Below are positions 1 to 7,519 of a stretch of 40,744 bases of DNA, in pieces. Made by a program: the position numbers and the translations under genes. This stretch comes from Pseudomonadota bacterium (GTDB lineage: Bacteria; Pseudomonadota; Alphaproteobacteria; Sphingomonadales; SMXR01), in contig JADFJJ010000012.1 of the NCBI GenBank assembly GCA_022566215.1, forward strand, positions 1 to 40,744. The letters are read 5' to 3'. Below the pieces are notes generated by a model. The model did not search any database. It was not told the DNA's origin and worked only from the letters and a program-made list of their open reading frames with translations. Position 1 is the stretch's first letter, and every line of letters begins with the position of its first letter.

Positions 1-1165
1 TGTACTCAAGATAAACGCCGACATCGATAAAATACTGGCCCTGTCCGGTCAGCTGGAAAATATGCTCGGTGGCGATGAATTTGCCGTTATAAAAGCCCCC
101 GGGCTTTTTTTCGGTTTCAAGATAAATGGAGGTAAACCAGCGGTCGGTGACGCCAAGGCCAACCTCATGCTTGAAACCGGCGGTGTTGTCATCTTCAAGA
201 ACCCCGAAGACTTCCAGCTCCATCTCGCCCTTCTCGACGATCGGCGAATAGACCTTCAAAACTCCGGCTTCCGATTTGTTGGAAAAAAGTGCGATTGCCA
301 GGCCCAATGCCAGGATGAAAATGGCCATTTTTTTGGCGGCTTTTGCGGCAAAATCCCGATTTGCCTTTTTGTTGGTCAGGATCATTAAACCTCCTACGAT
401 CAGGATTGTGAGCAGATAAAAGACAATTTGTATCCCCGACGGCCGGGCGCTATAGCCGACCAGAACGTGCAGGATTTCGCCCAGGAATGACTCCTGCGAA
501 AGCAGCCACGAGCTATCCCATATTCCATAGCCAAGAGCGGGCAGGATATCCGCCTGGTTGAGAAAATTGGCGCCGTTGGCGGCCATCCCGGCGGCCAGCA
601 GCAAAATCATCCAGCTGGTGACCGAAAAGAAATAGCGCAAGGGAATTTTAAGGAGGCCGAAGTAGAGGACAAACCCGAGCGCCATCCCGGCCGCCAACCC
701 GAAAGCTGAGCCCACCGCCATATCAGCAAAGCCGCTGTTCAGGGAGGCGGCAATGCCGTACATAAAGAGGACAATTTCCGAACCTTCGCGTAAGACCGCA
801 ACCCCGACCACGATGGCCAGCGCATACATCGGTTCGGCCCCTTCCTTGACATGCCCGCCGACCCGGCCGACATGGGCGGCAATCTCCTTGCCGTGCCTGG
901 CCATCCAGATATTGTGCCAGGACAGCAGAAAGACCGCGGCGAACAAGATGCTGGCATTGAATATCTCCTGGCCGACCCCTTGGGCGGCATCGGCGATCTG
1001 GTTGGCAAACCCGGCGACCACCAGCGAGCCGATGATGCCGGCGCCAATCCCGCCCAGGATCCATTTGGCGCGGTCCTGAACTCCAACCGTGGCGGCAGCG
1101 ACAATGCTGACCACCAGCGCTGCTTCCAGAACCTCACGGAAAACTATCAGAAGGGACGCCATCAT
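1..1165 (-). CDS. FTR1-family iron permease with an in-frame C-terminal extra domain (3' end outside window)
   Basis: This is a high-affinity iron permease of the inner membrane. The reverse strand reads open from an ATG at 1165 to the window edge. Both iron-binding REXXE motifs are visible: REVLE at residues 10-14 and REGSE at 126-130, each inside a hydrophobic helix, as in FTR1/EfeU. The permease part has about 260 residues, close to the family norm of roughly 270. Instead of stopping, the frame continues through a second hydrophobic stretch that looks like a signal peptide (AIFILALGLALF) into a soluble, strand-rich segment of at least 90 residues that I do not recognise. An in-frame ATG at 385 has its own ribosome-binding site, so the tail may also be made as a separate exported protein. 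The gene lies 12 bases behind the cupredoxin and probably shares its promoter. The permease assignment is firm; whether the tail is a fusion or a second gene is open. Confidence 0.85.
   Translation of the reverse strand, partial: MMASLLIVFREVLEAALVVSIVAAATVGVQDRAKWILGGIGAGIIGSLVVAGFANQIADAAQGVGQEIFNASILFAAVFLLSWHNIWMARHGKEIAAHVGRVGGHVKEGAEPMYALAIVVGVAVLREGSEIVLFMYGIAASLNSGFADMAVGSAFGLAAGMALGFVLYFGLLKIPLRYFFSVTSWMILLLAAGMAANGANFLNQADILPALGYGIWDSSWLLSQESFLGEILHVLVGYSARPSGIQIVFYLLTILIVGGLMILTNKKANRDFAAKAAKKMAIFILALGLAIALFSNKSEAGVLKVYSPIVEKGEMELEVFGVLEDDNTAGFKHEVGLGVTDRWFTSIYLETEKKPGGFYNGKFIATEHIFQLTGQGQYFIDVGVYLEY
383..395 (-). promoter_or_regulatory. Internal Shine-Dalgarno and ATG inside the FTR1 reading frame
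   Basis: On the minus strand AGGAGG (390-395) lies four bases before an ATG (383-385) that is in the same frame as the permease, at codon 261. The start is followed by lysine-rich residues and then a hydrophobic run, as expected for an exported protein. This suggests an internal translation start for the C-terminal part. Confidence 0.5.
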
Positions 1166-1177
1166 AACCTTAGCCCT

Positions 1178-1531
1178 TTATTCGGCGATAATCTTGCCCT
1201 GCGCGGTGTCCATGTTGAATTCACCGAAGAACGGATATTCACCGGGTTTCAGGGGGCCGATATAAATGATCGCGGTGCGCCCGCCGCCGATGATTTTTTC
1301 ACGGTTCAGCTCAAAACTCTCGAATTCCTCCGGGGTTGGGTCCTGGTTGATCACAATCAGCTTGATCTTGACCCCGGCGGGCACGTACAGCACCTCCGGC
1401 TCGAACCGGTGGTTCTTGATGATGATGGTGAATTCAGGTTTTTCGCCCGCCAGCGCGGCTGAGGGCAGGGCAACCATTCCGGCCGCCGCCAGAGCAAAAA
1501 ATCCTAACAATAGAATGGGTAATTTTAACAT
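1178..1531 (-). CDS. Periplasmic cupredoxin-like protein of the FTR1 iron-uptake operon
   Basis: A 117-residue exported protein. Residues 1-29 form a signal peptide ending in ALA. The mature part is a single cupredoxin-like domain with the typical opening FTIIIKNHRFEPE and the PAGVKIKLIVIN strand. It has no cysteine, so a classical blue-copper type 1 site is absent. Possible metal ligands are His in KNH, several acidic residues around PTPEEFESFE, and Met in FNMD; this resembles the cupredoxin domains that accompany FTR1 permeases (EfeO/P19-like) more than plastocyanin. Such proteins are thought to deliver or oxidise periplasmic iron for the permease. The start at 1531 has a GAGGAGA ribosome-binding site. 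The permease starts 12 bases after the stop, so the two are almost certainly co-transcribed. Iron regulation is suggested by the Fur-like box upstream. Confidence 0.8.
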   Translation of the reverse strand: MLKLPILLLGFFALAAAGMVALPSAALAGEKPEFTIIIKNHRFEPEVLYVPAGVKIKLIVINQDPTPEEFESFELNREKIIGGGRTAIIYIGPLKPGEYPFFGEFNMDTAQGKIIAE

Positions 1532-1612
1532 GCCGGTCTCCTCAATTTCTTCCCCCTAAAGAGGACTGTTTTCGTCTTCTTTATTAAGAACGATTCGCAA
1601 CAAGTTCGCTAC

Positions 1613-1632
1613 TAATAATCATTATCAATTAT
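1613..1632 (-). promoter_or_regulatory. Fur-like box upstream of the iron operon
   Basis: The minus strand reads TTGATAATGATTATTAG, whose GATAATGAT matches the first nine bases of the classical 19-bp Fur box, followed by an AT-rich second half. It lies about 80-100 bases upstream of the cupredoxin start, in a promoter-like AT-rich stretch. The site is predicted from the sequence and its iron-uptake context. Confidence 0.6.
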
Positions 1633-1850
1633 AAGTCAACACATAAATAATGGAAATTTAAGGGTGTGTAATTGATTTGAATCAAAAATAAAAAACTATT
1701 GAAGAAAATTCAAAAAGGATATTTCATAAGAAAAGTTTTTAGTGCTAATGCCTAACCGGGCAGGACCGCCAACCTATTTGGAAATTCTATATAGACATAT
1801 AAAATCCTCACGAGGTAAATTTCCGAACCAGAACCTTGCGAAGGAGTTAT

Positions 1851-1875
1851 ACCTATATAGATTTTCTATATAGGT
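1851..1875. promoter_or_regulatory. Type-1 palindrome (CCTATATAG class) before the first PadR-like gene
   Basis: A perfect 25-bp dyad: ACCTATATAGA, three bases TTT, TCTATATAGGT. It ends 62 bases before the first PadR-like start and just upstream of a plausible -10 (TATAAT, 1900-1905). The position suits an autoregulatory operator. Confidence 0.65.
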
Positions 1876-1937
1876 ATATAAAAACCTGAAATTTGTTAGT
1901 ATAATTTGTGAGTATAAGAAGACAGGATAAATAAAAT

Positions 1938-2225
1938 ATGGCCAAGGAAATTAAAATAACACTGCATGGTTTACGGGTTTTGCGAATCTTTGAAGAAAAT
2001 TCAGGGAAGGCTTTATCCGGGGCGGATGTTTCTCGAATTACCAACCTGCCGGGGGGAACAGTTTATCCAATTTTATACCGTTTTGAAAAAGCCGGTCTTC
2101 TTGGAAGCAGGTGGGAAAAGGGAAATCCAAAGAAGCTCAAGCGGCCCCTGAAAAGGTTATATGGAACTACTAAACCGGGAATCAATCGTTACAAATTTGA
2201 AATCGCCAACAACAACTTCGGCTGA
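1938..2225 (+). CDS. Small PadR-like winged-helix regulator, copy 1
   Basis: A 95-residue protein that is almost only a winged-helix domain. The pattern LSGADVSRITNLPGGTVYP followed by LYRFEKAGLLGSRWE is the recognition helix and wing of PadR-family repressors; the long C-terminal dimerisation helices of full PadR proteins are missing. It is closely related to the protein at 2885 (same MxKEI start, TNLPxGTxYP, WEKG, LKRPLK, NRY-FEI), so the two are paralogs. The ribosome-binding site is weak (AGGA). A perfect palindrome precedes it and three more palindromes or half-palindromes follow, making local control likely. No ligand or target gene can be read from the sequence. Confidence 0.75.
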   Translation: MAKEIKITLHGLRVLRIFEENSGKALSGADVSRITNLPGGTVYPILYRFEKAGLLGSRWEKGNPKKLKRPLKRLYGTTKPGINRYKFEIANNNFG

Positions 2226-2290
2226 TCAGCCTTCCCAGCCTTCCCAGGTATTGTCGCTGGCCCTTGTAATTTGACAGCAATTTAACTCAC

Positions 2291-2313
2291 CCTATATAGA
2301 AAATCTATATAGG
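2291..2313. promoter_or_regulatory. Type-1 palindrome
   Basis: A perfect 23-bp dyad: CCTATATAGA, AAA, TCTATATAGG. It lies 66 bases past the first PadR-like stop. Confidence 0.6.
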
Positions 2314-2370
2314 TATGGTCGGTAAAGCAATCTTTTGTCCAAAAAGTTATAATTCGGGATTTGTTTATGT

Positions 2371-2395
2371 ACCTATATAGAAAATCTATATAGGT
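2371..2395. promoter_or_regulatory. Type-1 palindrome
   Basis: A perfect 25-bp dyad: ACCTATATAGA, AAA, TCTATATAGGT, with the same flanks (TTTATGT before, AGGA after) as the copy at 2580. Confidence 0.6.
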
Positions 2396-2500
2396 AGGAT
2401 AGAATTCCTGATAATGGTCGGGTTTTCACTTGATCCGGAGCAGCTGGCCTGGCTGATCGGTCTTCCTGGGGCTTTGCAATTGCTTATAGATCAAGACGGC

Positions 2501-2620
2501 TATTTAACTCACTCTATATAGGCATGGTCGGTAGAACAATCTTTTGTCTAAAAAATTATATTTCGGGATTTGTTTATGTACCTATATAGAAAATCTATAT
2601 AGGTAGGAAAGAATTCCTGA
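2501..2620. repeat. Direct repeat unit B, with one palindrome collapsed
   Basis: Second copy of unit A. The first palindrome has lost 13 bases, leaving only the half-site CTATATAGG, while the second palindrome (2580-2604) is intact. Loss of one arm is typical of replication slippage at a perfect dyad. Confidence 0.75.
2580..2604. promoter_or_regulatory. Type-1 palindrome
   Basis: A perfect 25-bp dyad identical to 2371-2395. It lies about 55 bases before the uvrB-tail remnant, mirroring the dyad that precedes the true uvrB 3' end. Confidence 0.6.
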
Positions 2621-2654
2621 GGAAGCTCTAAACGTAATAATCCAAAATATGAAT

Positions 2655-2750
2655 AATCAATAAACCTCAAAAAACCCGGCCAGACCCTTTACTCTTTTTC
2701 GTCCTTGTCCCCCCTCTGCCGCCGGTAGGGGGGCGCATCCCTGAGGCCCG
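2655..2750 (-). pseudogene. Decayed duplicate of the 3' end of uvrB
   Basis: Read on the minus strand this stretch encodes [19 protein letters not shown] then RVF and a stop, nearly matching the true UvrB C-terminus [23 protein letters not shown] at 3270-3340. The DNA similarity also covers the bases after the stop (ATCAATAAAC), with a 10-base insertion in the remnant. It is a leftover of a tandem duplication and is not expressed as UvrB. Confidence 0.85.
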
Positions 2751-2818
2751 AATCAAAATTAGTCAAATTCCTTCCACTTAAGTCCTTCCACCCACCTGTC
2801 CTTGGGGGTTATTAACAC

Positions 2819-2841
2819 CCTATGTAGAGTCTCTACATAGG
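2819..2841. promoter_or_regulatory. Type-2 palindrome (CCTATGTAGAG class) before the second PadR-like gene
   Basis: A perfect 23-bp dyad: CCTATGTAGAG, central T, CTCTACATAGG. It ends 43 bases before the second PadR-like start. It differs from the type-1 sites at defined positions (ATGTAG against ATATAG), suggesting a separate operator for the second paralog. Confidence 0.65.
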
Positions 2842-2884
2842 TAGAAAATGCAATGAACTGAATGAAGATAGGGGCGAAAATCTG

Positions 2885-3166
2885 ATGCCAAAAGAAATCA
2901 TGTTTACGCTGCAAACCTTTCGCGTCATGGGAATATTCTGCAAGAGACCAGAAAAAGAATTTTCCGGTTCAAAAATCTCGATGAAAACAAATTTACCTTC
3001 CGGGACAATTTATCCTTTGCTTGGGCGGCTGGAAGCGGCTGGCTTTGTAAAAAGTGTCTGGGAAAAGGGTAGCGCAAAGGATTTGAAAAGACCCCTCAAG
3101 CACTTTTATACCATAACCGAAAAAGGCAAAAACCGGTATTTGTTTGAAATTTTGAGAAATCCCTAA
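2885..3166 (+). CDS. Small PadR-like winged-helix regulator, copy 2
   Basis: A 93-residue paralog of the protein at 1938. The DNA-binding core FSGSKISMKTNLPSGTIYP and LGRLEAAGFVKSVWEKG is conserved, and about half of all residues match copy 1. It consists of little more than the winged helix. The ATG at 2885 has a GGGG-type ribosome-binding site ten bases upstream. A perfect dyad of a different sequence class lies before the gene, and a degenerate form of the same class lies after it, in front of the convergent uvrB end. Copies 1 and 2 together with their flanking dyads and uvrB tails look like two units of one tandem duplication. Its target beyond itself is unknown. Confidence 0.75.
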   Translation: MPKEIMFTLQTFRVMGIFCKRPEKEFSGSKISMKTNLPSGTIYPLLGRLEAAGFVKSVWEKGSAKDLKRPLKHFYTITEKGKNRYLFEILRNP

Positions 3167-3213
3167 CCGGGACAAACCGAACCCTTACCTCTATATAAGC
3201 CTACTTTATTGTA

Positions 3214-3236
3214 CCTATGAAGAGCCTCTACATGGG
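3214..3236. promoter_or_regulatory. Degenerate type-2 palindrome between the second PadR-like gene and uvrB
   Basis: CCTATGAAGAG, C, CTCTACATGGG: an imperfect 23-bp dyad of the same class as 2819-2841, 30 bases before the uvrB stop. It could be a weaker operator or a hairpin separating the convergent genes. Confidence 0.45.
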
Positions 3237-3266
3237 TCTGTTTTTAACAACATTTTGGTGAAAGGA

Positions 3267-5411
3267 TCAATAAACCCGGCCCGAGCCCTTCCTCTTTTTC
3301 GTCCGGGTTCCGCCTCGCCCTCCCGTGGAGCGGGGACGCAGGTGCGACAATGGCCCGATGCCGAGGTCGCTGTCTTCCAGCCGCTTGATCTCATCGCGGA
3401 GCCGTGCCGCCTCCTCGAACTCCAGATTGGCGGCGGCGGCTATCATGCGCCGCTCAAGATCGCCGATATGCTTTTTGAGATTATCGCCGACCAGATGTTG
3501 GATGTCTTCGTCGCCGGTGCCGATGGTGACGTAATCGGCCTCGGCCACGCTCCCTAAGATATCGCCGATGTTTTTCCGGATGCTTTCAGGCGTAATGCCG
3601 TGCTTTTTATTATAGGCCATCTGTTTTGCCCGCCGGCGGTTGGTCTCGGCCAGCGCCCGGTCGATGCTGCCGGTGATATTATCGGCGTACAGGATAACCC
3701 GGCCATCGACGTTCCTGGATGCCCGGCCGATGGTCTGCACCAGCGAGGTTTCGGAGCGCAGGAAGCCCTCCTTGTCGGCGTCGAGGATCGCCACCAGCCC
3801 GCATTCCGGAATATCCAGGCCCTCTCTCAGCAAGTTGATGCCGACCAGCACATCGAAGGCGCCGAGGCGCAAATCGCGGATTATCTCGATCCGCTCCAGG
3901 GTCTCGATGTCGGAATGCATGTAGCGCACCCGGAGGCCGTTTTCATGGAGATATTCGGTCAGGTCCTCGGCCATCCGTTTGGTCAGGGTGGTGACCAGGA
4001 TGCGCAAACCGGCTCCCGCCACCTCGCGGCACTCCTTCATCAGGTCATCGACCTGGTGCTCGACCGGGCGTACCTCGGTGGGCGGATCGATCAGGCCGGT
4101 CGGGCGGATCACCTGTTCGACGAATTTATGCTCGACCTTTTCCATCTCCCACGGACCCGGGGTAGCCGAGACGAAAATAGTTTCCGGGCGCATCACCTCC
4201 CACTCCTCGAACTTCAAGGGCCGGTTGTCGAGGCAGCTGGGGAGGCGGAAGCCGTATTCGGCCAGGGTCGATTTTCTCTTGAAATCGCCGCGGTACATGC
4301 CGTTCAACTGGCCGATGGTGACATGGCTTTCGTCGACGAACAGCAGCGCGTCATCGGACAGGTATTCGAACAAGGTGGGCGGCGGCTCGCCGGCGTTGCG
4401 GCCGGTCAGATAACGCGAATAATTCTCGATCCCGGAACACGACCCGGTCGCCTCGATCATCTCAATATCAAACAATGTCCGCTGCTCCAGCCGCTGGGCT
4501 TCCAGCAGGCGCCCGGCCCCGGTCAGCTCCTCGAGCCGGCCCTTAAGCTCGAACTTGATCGACTTGACCGCCTGGTCCAGGGTCGGCCTGGGGGTGACGT
4601 AATGGCTGTTGGGGTAAATCTTGACGCTCTCCAGGATTTCCGCCACTTCACCGGTCAGCGGGTCGAACTCGGTGATCTTTTCAATTTCGTCGCCAAAGAA
4701 CGACAGGTGCCAGGCGCGGTCCTCGAAATGGGAGGGGAAAATCTCTAATGAATCGCCGCGCACCCGGAAGGTGCCGCGGCCGAACCCGGCGTCGTTGCGG
4801 CGGTATTGCAGCGCTACCAGCTTTCGCATCAGCTGGCGCATGTCAATGTGGTCGCCGAGGTTCAGGGAAACCAGCATCTGGGAGTAGGTCTCGACCGAGC
4901 CGATGCCGTAAATGCACGACACGCTTGCCACGATAATCACGTCGTCCTTTTCCAGCAGGGCCCGGGTTGCGCTATGCCTCATGCGGTCGATCTGCTCGTT
5001 AATCGAAGCGTCCTTTTCGATGTAGGTGTCGGATCTGGGGACGTAAGCCTCGGGCTGGTAATAATCATAGTAAGAGACGAAATACTCGACCGCGTTTTCA
5101 GGAAAGAACGATCTGAACTCGCCGTACAGCTGGGCCGCCAACGTCTTGTTGGGGGCCAGCACCAGCGCCGGCCGTTGCACTTCCTCGATCACCTTGGCCA
5201 TGGTAAAGGTCTTGCCCGAACCGGTGACACCGAGCAGCACCTGGTCGCGCTTCTTGTCTTCAAGCCCCTTGACCAGCGCTTTGATCGCCTGCGGCTGGTC
5301 GCCGGAGGGCTGAAAATCCGAAACCAGTTTGAAAAGCTTGCCACCCTCGGATTTTTCCGGGCGGGTGACTTTTCTGGGGACGAATGGATAATCTTCAATA
5401 TAGCCGCTCAT
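3267..5411 (-). CDS. uvrB: UvrABC excision nuclease subunit B
   Basis: The DNA damage-verifying helicase of nucleotide excision repair, which works with UvrA and then UvrC in the cytoplasm. From the ATG at 5411 it has 714 residues. Walker A GVTGSGKT is at 61-68, the beta-hairpin [12 protein letters not shown] near 114-125, the Walker B DESH at 360-363, motif [15 protein letters not shown] in the second helicase domain, and a C-terminal UVR motif ([15 protein letters not shown]) that binds UvrC. The frame stays open to 5483, but the extra 24 residues are not UvrB-like and SGYIEDYPF is a normal UvrB start. The tail after the UVR motif is basic and low-complexity ([13 protein letters not shown]). 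The last 22 codons are duplicated at 2655-2750. Confidence 0.97.
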   Translation of the reverse strand: MSGYIEDYPFVPRKVTRPEKSEGGKLFKLVSDFQPSGDQPQAIKALVKGLEDKKRDQVLLGVTGSGKTFTMAKVIEEVQRPALVLAPNKTLAAQLYGEFRSFFPENAVEYFVSYYDYYQPEAYVPRSDTYIEKDASINEQIDRMRHSATRALLEKDDVIIVASVSCIYGIGSVETYSQMLVSLNLGDHIDMRQLMRKLVALQYRRNDAGFGRGTFRVRGDSLEIFPSHFEDRAWHLSFFGDEIEKITEFDPLTGEVAEILESVKIYPNSHYVTPRPTLDQAVKSIKFELKGRLEELTGAGRLLEAQRLEQRTLFDIEMIEATGSCSGIENYSRYLTGRNAGEPPPTLFEYLSDDALLFVDESHVTIGQLNGMYRGDFKRKSTLAEYGFRLPSCLDNRPLKFEEWEVMRPETIFVSATPGPWEMEKVEHKFVEQVIRPTGLIDPPTEVRPVEHQVDDLMKECREVAGAGLRILVTTLTKRMAEDLTEYLHENGLRVRYMHSDIETLERIEIIRDLRLGAFDVLVGINLLREGLDIPECGLVAILDADKEGFLRSETSLVQTIGRASRNVDGRVILYADNITGSIDRALAETNRRRAKQMAYNKKHGITPESIRKNIGDILGSVAEADYVTIGTGDEDIQHLVGDNLKKHIGDLERRMIAAAANLEFEEAARLRDEIKRLEDSDLGIGPLSHLRPRSTGGRGGTRTKKRKGSGRVY

Positions 5412-5535
5412 GGCGCCTAATATGGAACCGTTACCCTGAAATTCCAAGGGGAGAAACCACCTCAATCGAACGTGATTAGGCAACCTCCCGCTTTCAAATT
5501 AAGATAGCGGCTAACCTGATCTAAGGGAGTTCATC

Positions 5536-6123
5536 ATGAAAAAGTTGTTTGGCGCAGTGTTTTTGGCTCTGGTTGCGGTTCTGCCACTTTCAGCCTTTGC
5601 TCAAGATGAGGAGGAAAGCGCGGCCCCGCCGGCGTTTGTGGAACGTGCCCCCGGCGAGCCGATGACGGTGGAGCGGCTTGAGACGATCATCCGCATCTTT
5701 GATCCCGAGGCTGAACGCAACCTAAATTCCTTTTCCTTCAAGATGCCGGTCCAGGGCATGGAATTGAACATCCAGGTCATTACCGATCCCGCCGCCGGCC
5801 GGATGCGGATTGTGATCCCGATCGTCATGGAAACATCGCTCGGGCCTGAGCGGATAAAAAGGATCATGCAAGCCAATTTCGACTCTGCCCTGGATGCCAG
5901 ATATGCCCTGGCGCAAGGGGTGTTGTGGGCGACCTTTATTCACCCTTTAAGTTCGCTCTCGGATGAGGAATTCCTTTCCGGGCTCAGCCAGACCCTCAAC
6001 CTGGCCGCCACTTACGGGTCGACCTATTCCTCAGGCCTGTTCGTTTTCGGTGGTGGCGACAGCCAGGGAATTCTCGACGGTCTGCTGGAGGATTACCGCA
6101 GGAAACTGGAGCCGGAAGTTTAG
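5536..6123 (+). CDS. Hypothetical exported protein
   Basis: A 195-residue protein that I do not recognise. It has a clear signal peptide (MKKLFGAVFLALVAVLPLSAFA, cut before QDEEES), an acidic N-terminal linker, and one mixed alpha/beta domain. The part beginning MTVERLETIIRIFDPEAE and the later MNLxxL-type helical stretch resemble YbjN or type III chaperone-like folds, but only loosely. There is no cysteine and no obvious catalytic motif. A strong GGGAG ribosome-binding site precedes the ATG. It is divergent from uvrB and lies 105 bases before the aminotransferase, which has its own start region, so co-transcription is possible but not shown. Confidence 0.75.
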   Translation: MKKLFGAVFLALVAVLPLSAFAQDEEESAAPPAFVERAPGEPMTVERLETIIRIFDPEAERNLNSFSFKMPVQGMELNIQVITDPAAGRMRIVIPIVMETSLGPERIKRIMQANFDSALDARYALAQGVLWATFIHPLSSLSDEEFLSGLSQTLNLAATYGSTYSSGLFVFGGGDSQGILDGLLEDYRRKLEPEV

Positions 6124-6228
6124 GGACCTGACTAGGGTCTGGACCGGGTTACCGGGTGGAACTGTGTTGGTTCCGAAAGGCCCGGTAAACAGGGTGGACG
6201 GAGCTCAAGCCAGCCGGTATAGAAAACC

Positions 6229-7431
6229 ATGGCGTTCTTATCTGAAAACCTGAGCAAAATTAAACCCTCGCCGGGGCTCGAGCTGCAGCGCCTGGTAACC
6301 GAATTGAAAGCCGCCGGCAAGGACGTGATCGGCCTGGGCCTTGGCGAGCCGGATTTCGATACCCCCGATCATATCAAGGAAGCGGGCATCCGGGCGATCC
6401 AGGACGGCCAGACCAAGTACACCACCGTCGACGGCACCATCGAGTGCAAGCAAGCGGTCGCCCTGAAATTCAAACGCGACAACAATCTTGATTTTTCCAC
6501 CAGCCAGATCTCGGTCAATTCCGGCACCAAGCAGACCATCTATAACGCGCTGGTGGCGACCCTCAATCCTAGTGACGAGGTGCTGATCCCGGCCCCTTAC
6601 TGGATGTCTTATCCGGATATGGTGCTGCTGGCCGGCGGTGTTCCCGCCATAGTCAAGACCACCATTGAAAATTCCTTCAAGCTGCAGCCGGCCGGCCTGG
6701 ACGCGGCGATCACGCCCAACACCAAGTGGCTGATCATGAACTCTCCCTCCAACCCGACCGGGACCGCCTATAGCAAAGATGAGCTGGCGGCGCTCGGCGA
6801 CGTGTTGCGAAAACACCCCCGCGTTCACGTCATGTGCGATGATATTTACGAACACCTGGTCTATGACGGCTTTGAATTTTCCACCTTTTTGAACGCCGCG
6901 CCTGACCTGGCGGAGCGGGTTATCACCATCAACGGGGTCGCCAAGGCCTACGCCATGACCGGCTGGCGGATCGGTTTCGCCGGCGGACCGGAACCGCTGA
7001 TCAAGGCGATGGCCAAGGTGCAATCGCAATCCACCTCCAACCCCTGTTCGATCAGCCAGGCGGCGGCCATTGCGGCGCTGACCGGGCCGCAGGAGATTGT
7101 CAGGGAGCGCACGGCGATTTTTCAGGGCAGACGCGACAAGGTTCTCAGCATGCTGGGCCAGGCCACCGGGGTCAGGTGCCTGCGCCCCGATGGGGCTTTT
7201 TATGTTTATGCTGATGTCGGCCCGCTGATCGGCAAGAAAACCCCGGGCGGGCAGATCATCGGCAATGACAAGGACTTTGTGAAATACCTTCTGGAGGACA
7301 AGGGGGTAGCCGTGATCCCCGGCGAGGTGTTCGGCCTCTCCCCCTATTTCCGGCTTTCCTATGCGGCCTCGATGGAAACGCTGGAAGATGCCTGCGGACG
7401 CATCCAGGAAGCCACCGCCGCCCTCACGTAA
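6229..7431 (+). CDS. aspC: Aspartate aminotransferase (class I, PLP-dependent)
   Basis: This enzyme exchanges the amino group between aspartate and 2-oxoglutarate in the cytoplasm. It has 400 residues, the usual length for the bacterial class Ib enzyme. Landmarks are GLGEPDFDTPDHI near 36-48, the SNPTGTAY loop, the cofactor-binding lysine in NGVAKAYAMTGWRIGF, and the substrate-binding arginine in PYFRLSYA near the C-terminus. The pattern AGKDVIGLGLGEPDFDTP is typical of alphaproteobacterial AatA/AspC, some of which also accept prephenate. The 6124-6228 gap has no other gene. The symbol follows common alphaproteobacterial annotation; the exact substrate range cannot be read from the sequence. 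Confidence 0.92.
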   Translation: MAFLSENLSKIKPSPGLELQRLVTELKAAGKDVIGLGLGEPDFDTPDHIKEAGIRAIQDGQTKYTTVDGTIECKQAVALKFKRDNNLDFSTSQISVNSGTKQTIYNALVATLNPSDEVLIPAPYWMSYPDMVLLAGGVPAIVKTTIENSFKLQPAGLDAAITPNTKWLIMNSPSNPTGTAYSKDELAALGDVLRKHPRVHVMCDDIYEHLVYDGFEFSTFLNAAPDLAERVITINGVAKAYAMTGWRIGFAGGPEPLIKAMAKVQSQSTSNPCSISQAAAIAALTGPQEIVRERTAIFQGRRDKVLSMLGQATGVRCLRPDGAFYVYADVGPLIGKKTPGGQIIGNDKDFVKYLLEDKGVAVIPGEVFGLSPYFRLSYAASMETLEDACGRIQEATAALT

Positions 7432-7519
7432 AGTTCAAGCAAAATTCATTGCGGAAAAATCTTTTTAACCTACTTATAATTTTTAACTTACTTATAATAA
7501 GAAGCGTTATAGGGACCGG

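Larger units (their letters stand above)
2279..2411. repeat. Direct repeat unit A carrying two type-1 palindromes
   Basis: About 133 bp, starting ATTTAACTCAC and ending GAATTCCTGA, repeated at 2501-2620 with few changes. Unit A holds perfect palindromes at 2291-2313 and 2371-2395. The region 2226-2884 has no convincing gene; it consists of these repeats, palindromes and the uvrB-tail remnant. Confidence 0.8.

Noticed and set aside
2414-2521. A 35-codon frame (starting MVGFSLDPEQLAWLIGLPGA) between the palindromes
   Set aside because: No good ribosome-binding site, the stop lies inside a palindrome half-site, and the equivalent stretch before repeat unit A does not keep the frame.
2279-2620. 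Palindromic repeats considered as a CRISPR array or plasmid iterons
   Set aside because: Units differ in spacing, number only a few, are perfect dyads tied to the padR genes, and there is no cas or rep gene nearby.
3600-4748. Long plus-strand frame of 382 codons opposite uvrB
   Set aside because: A shadow of the GC-rich uvrB codons; composition is His/Gln/Gly-rich and no family is recognisable.
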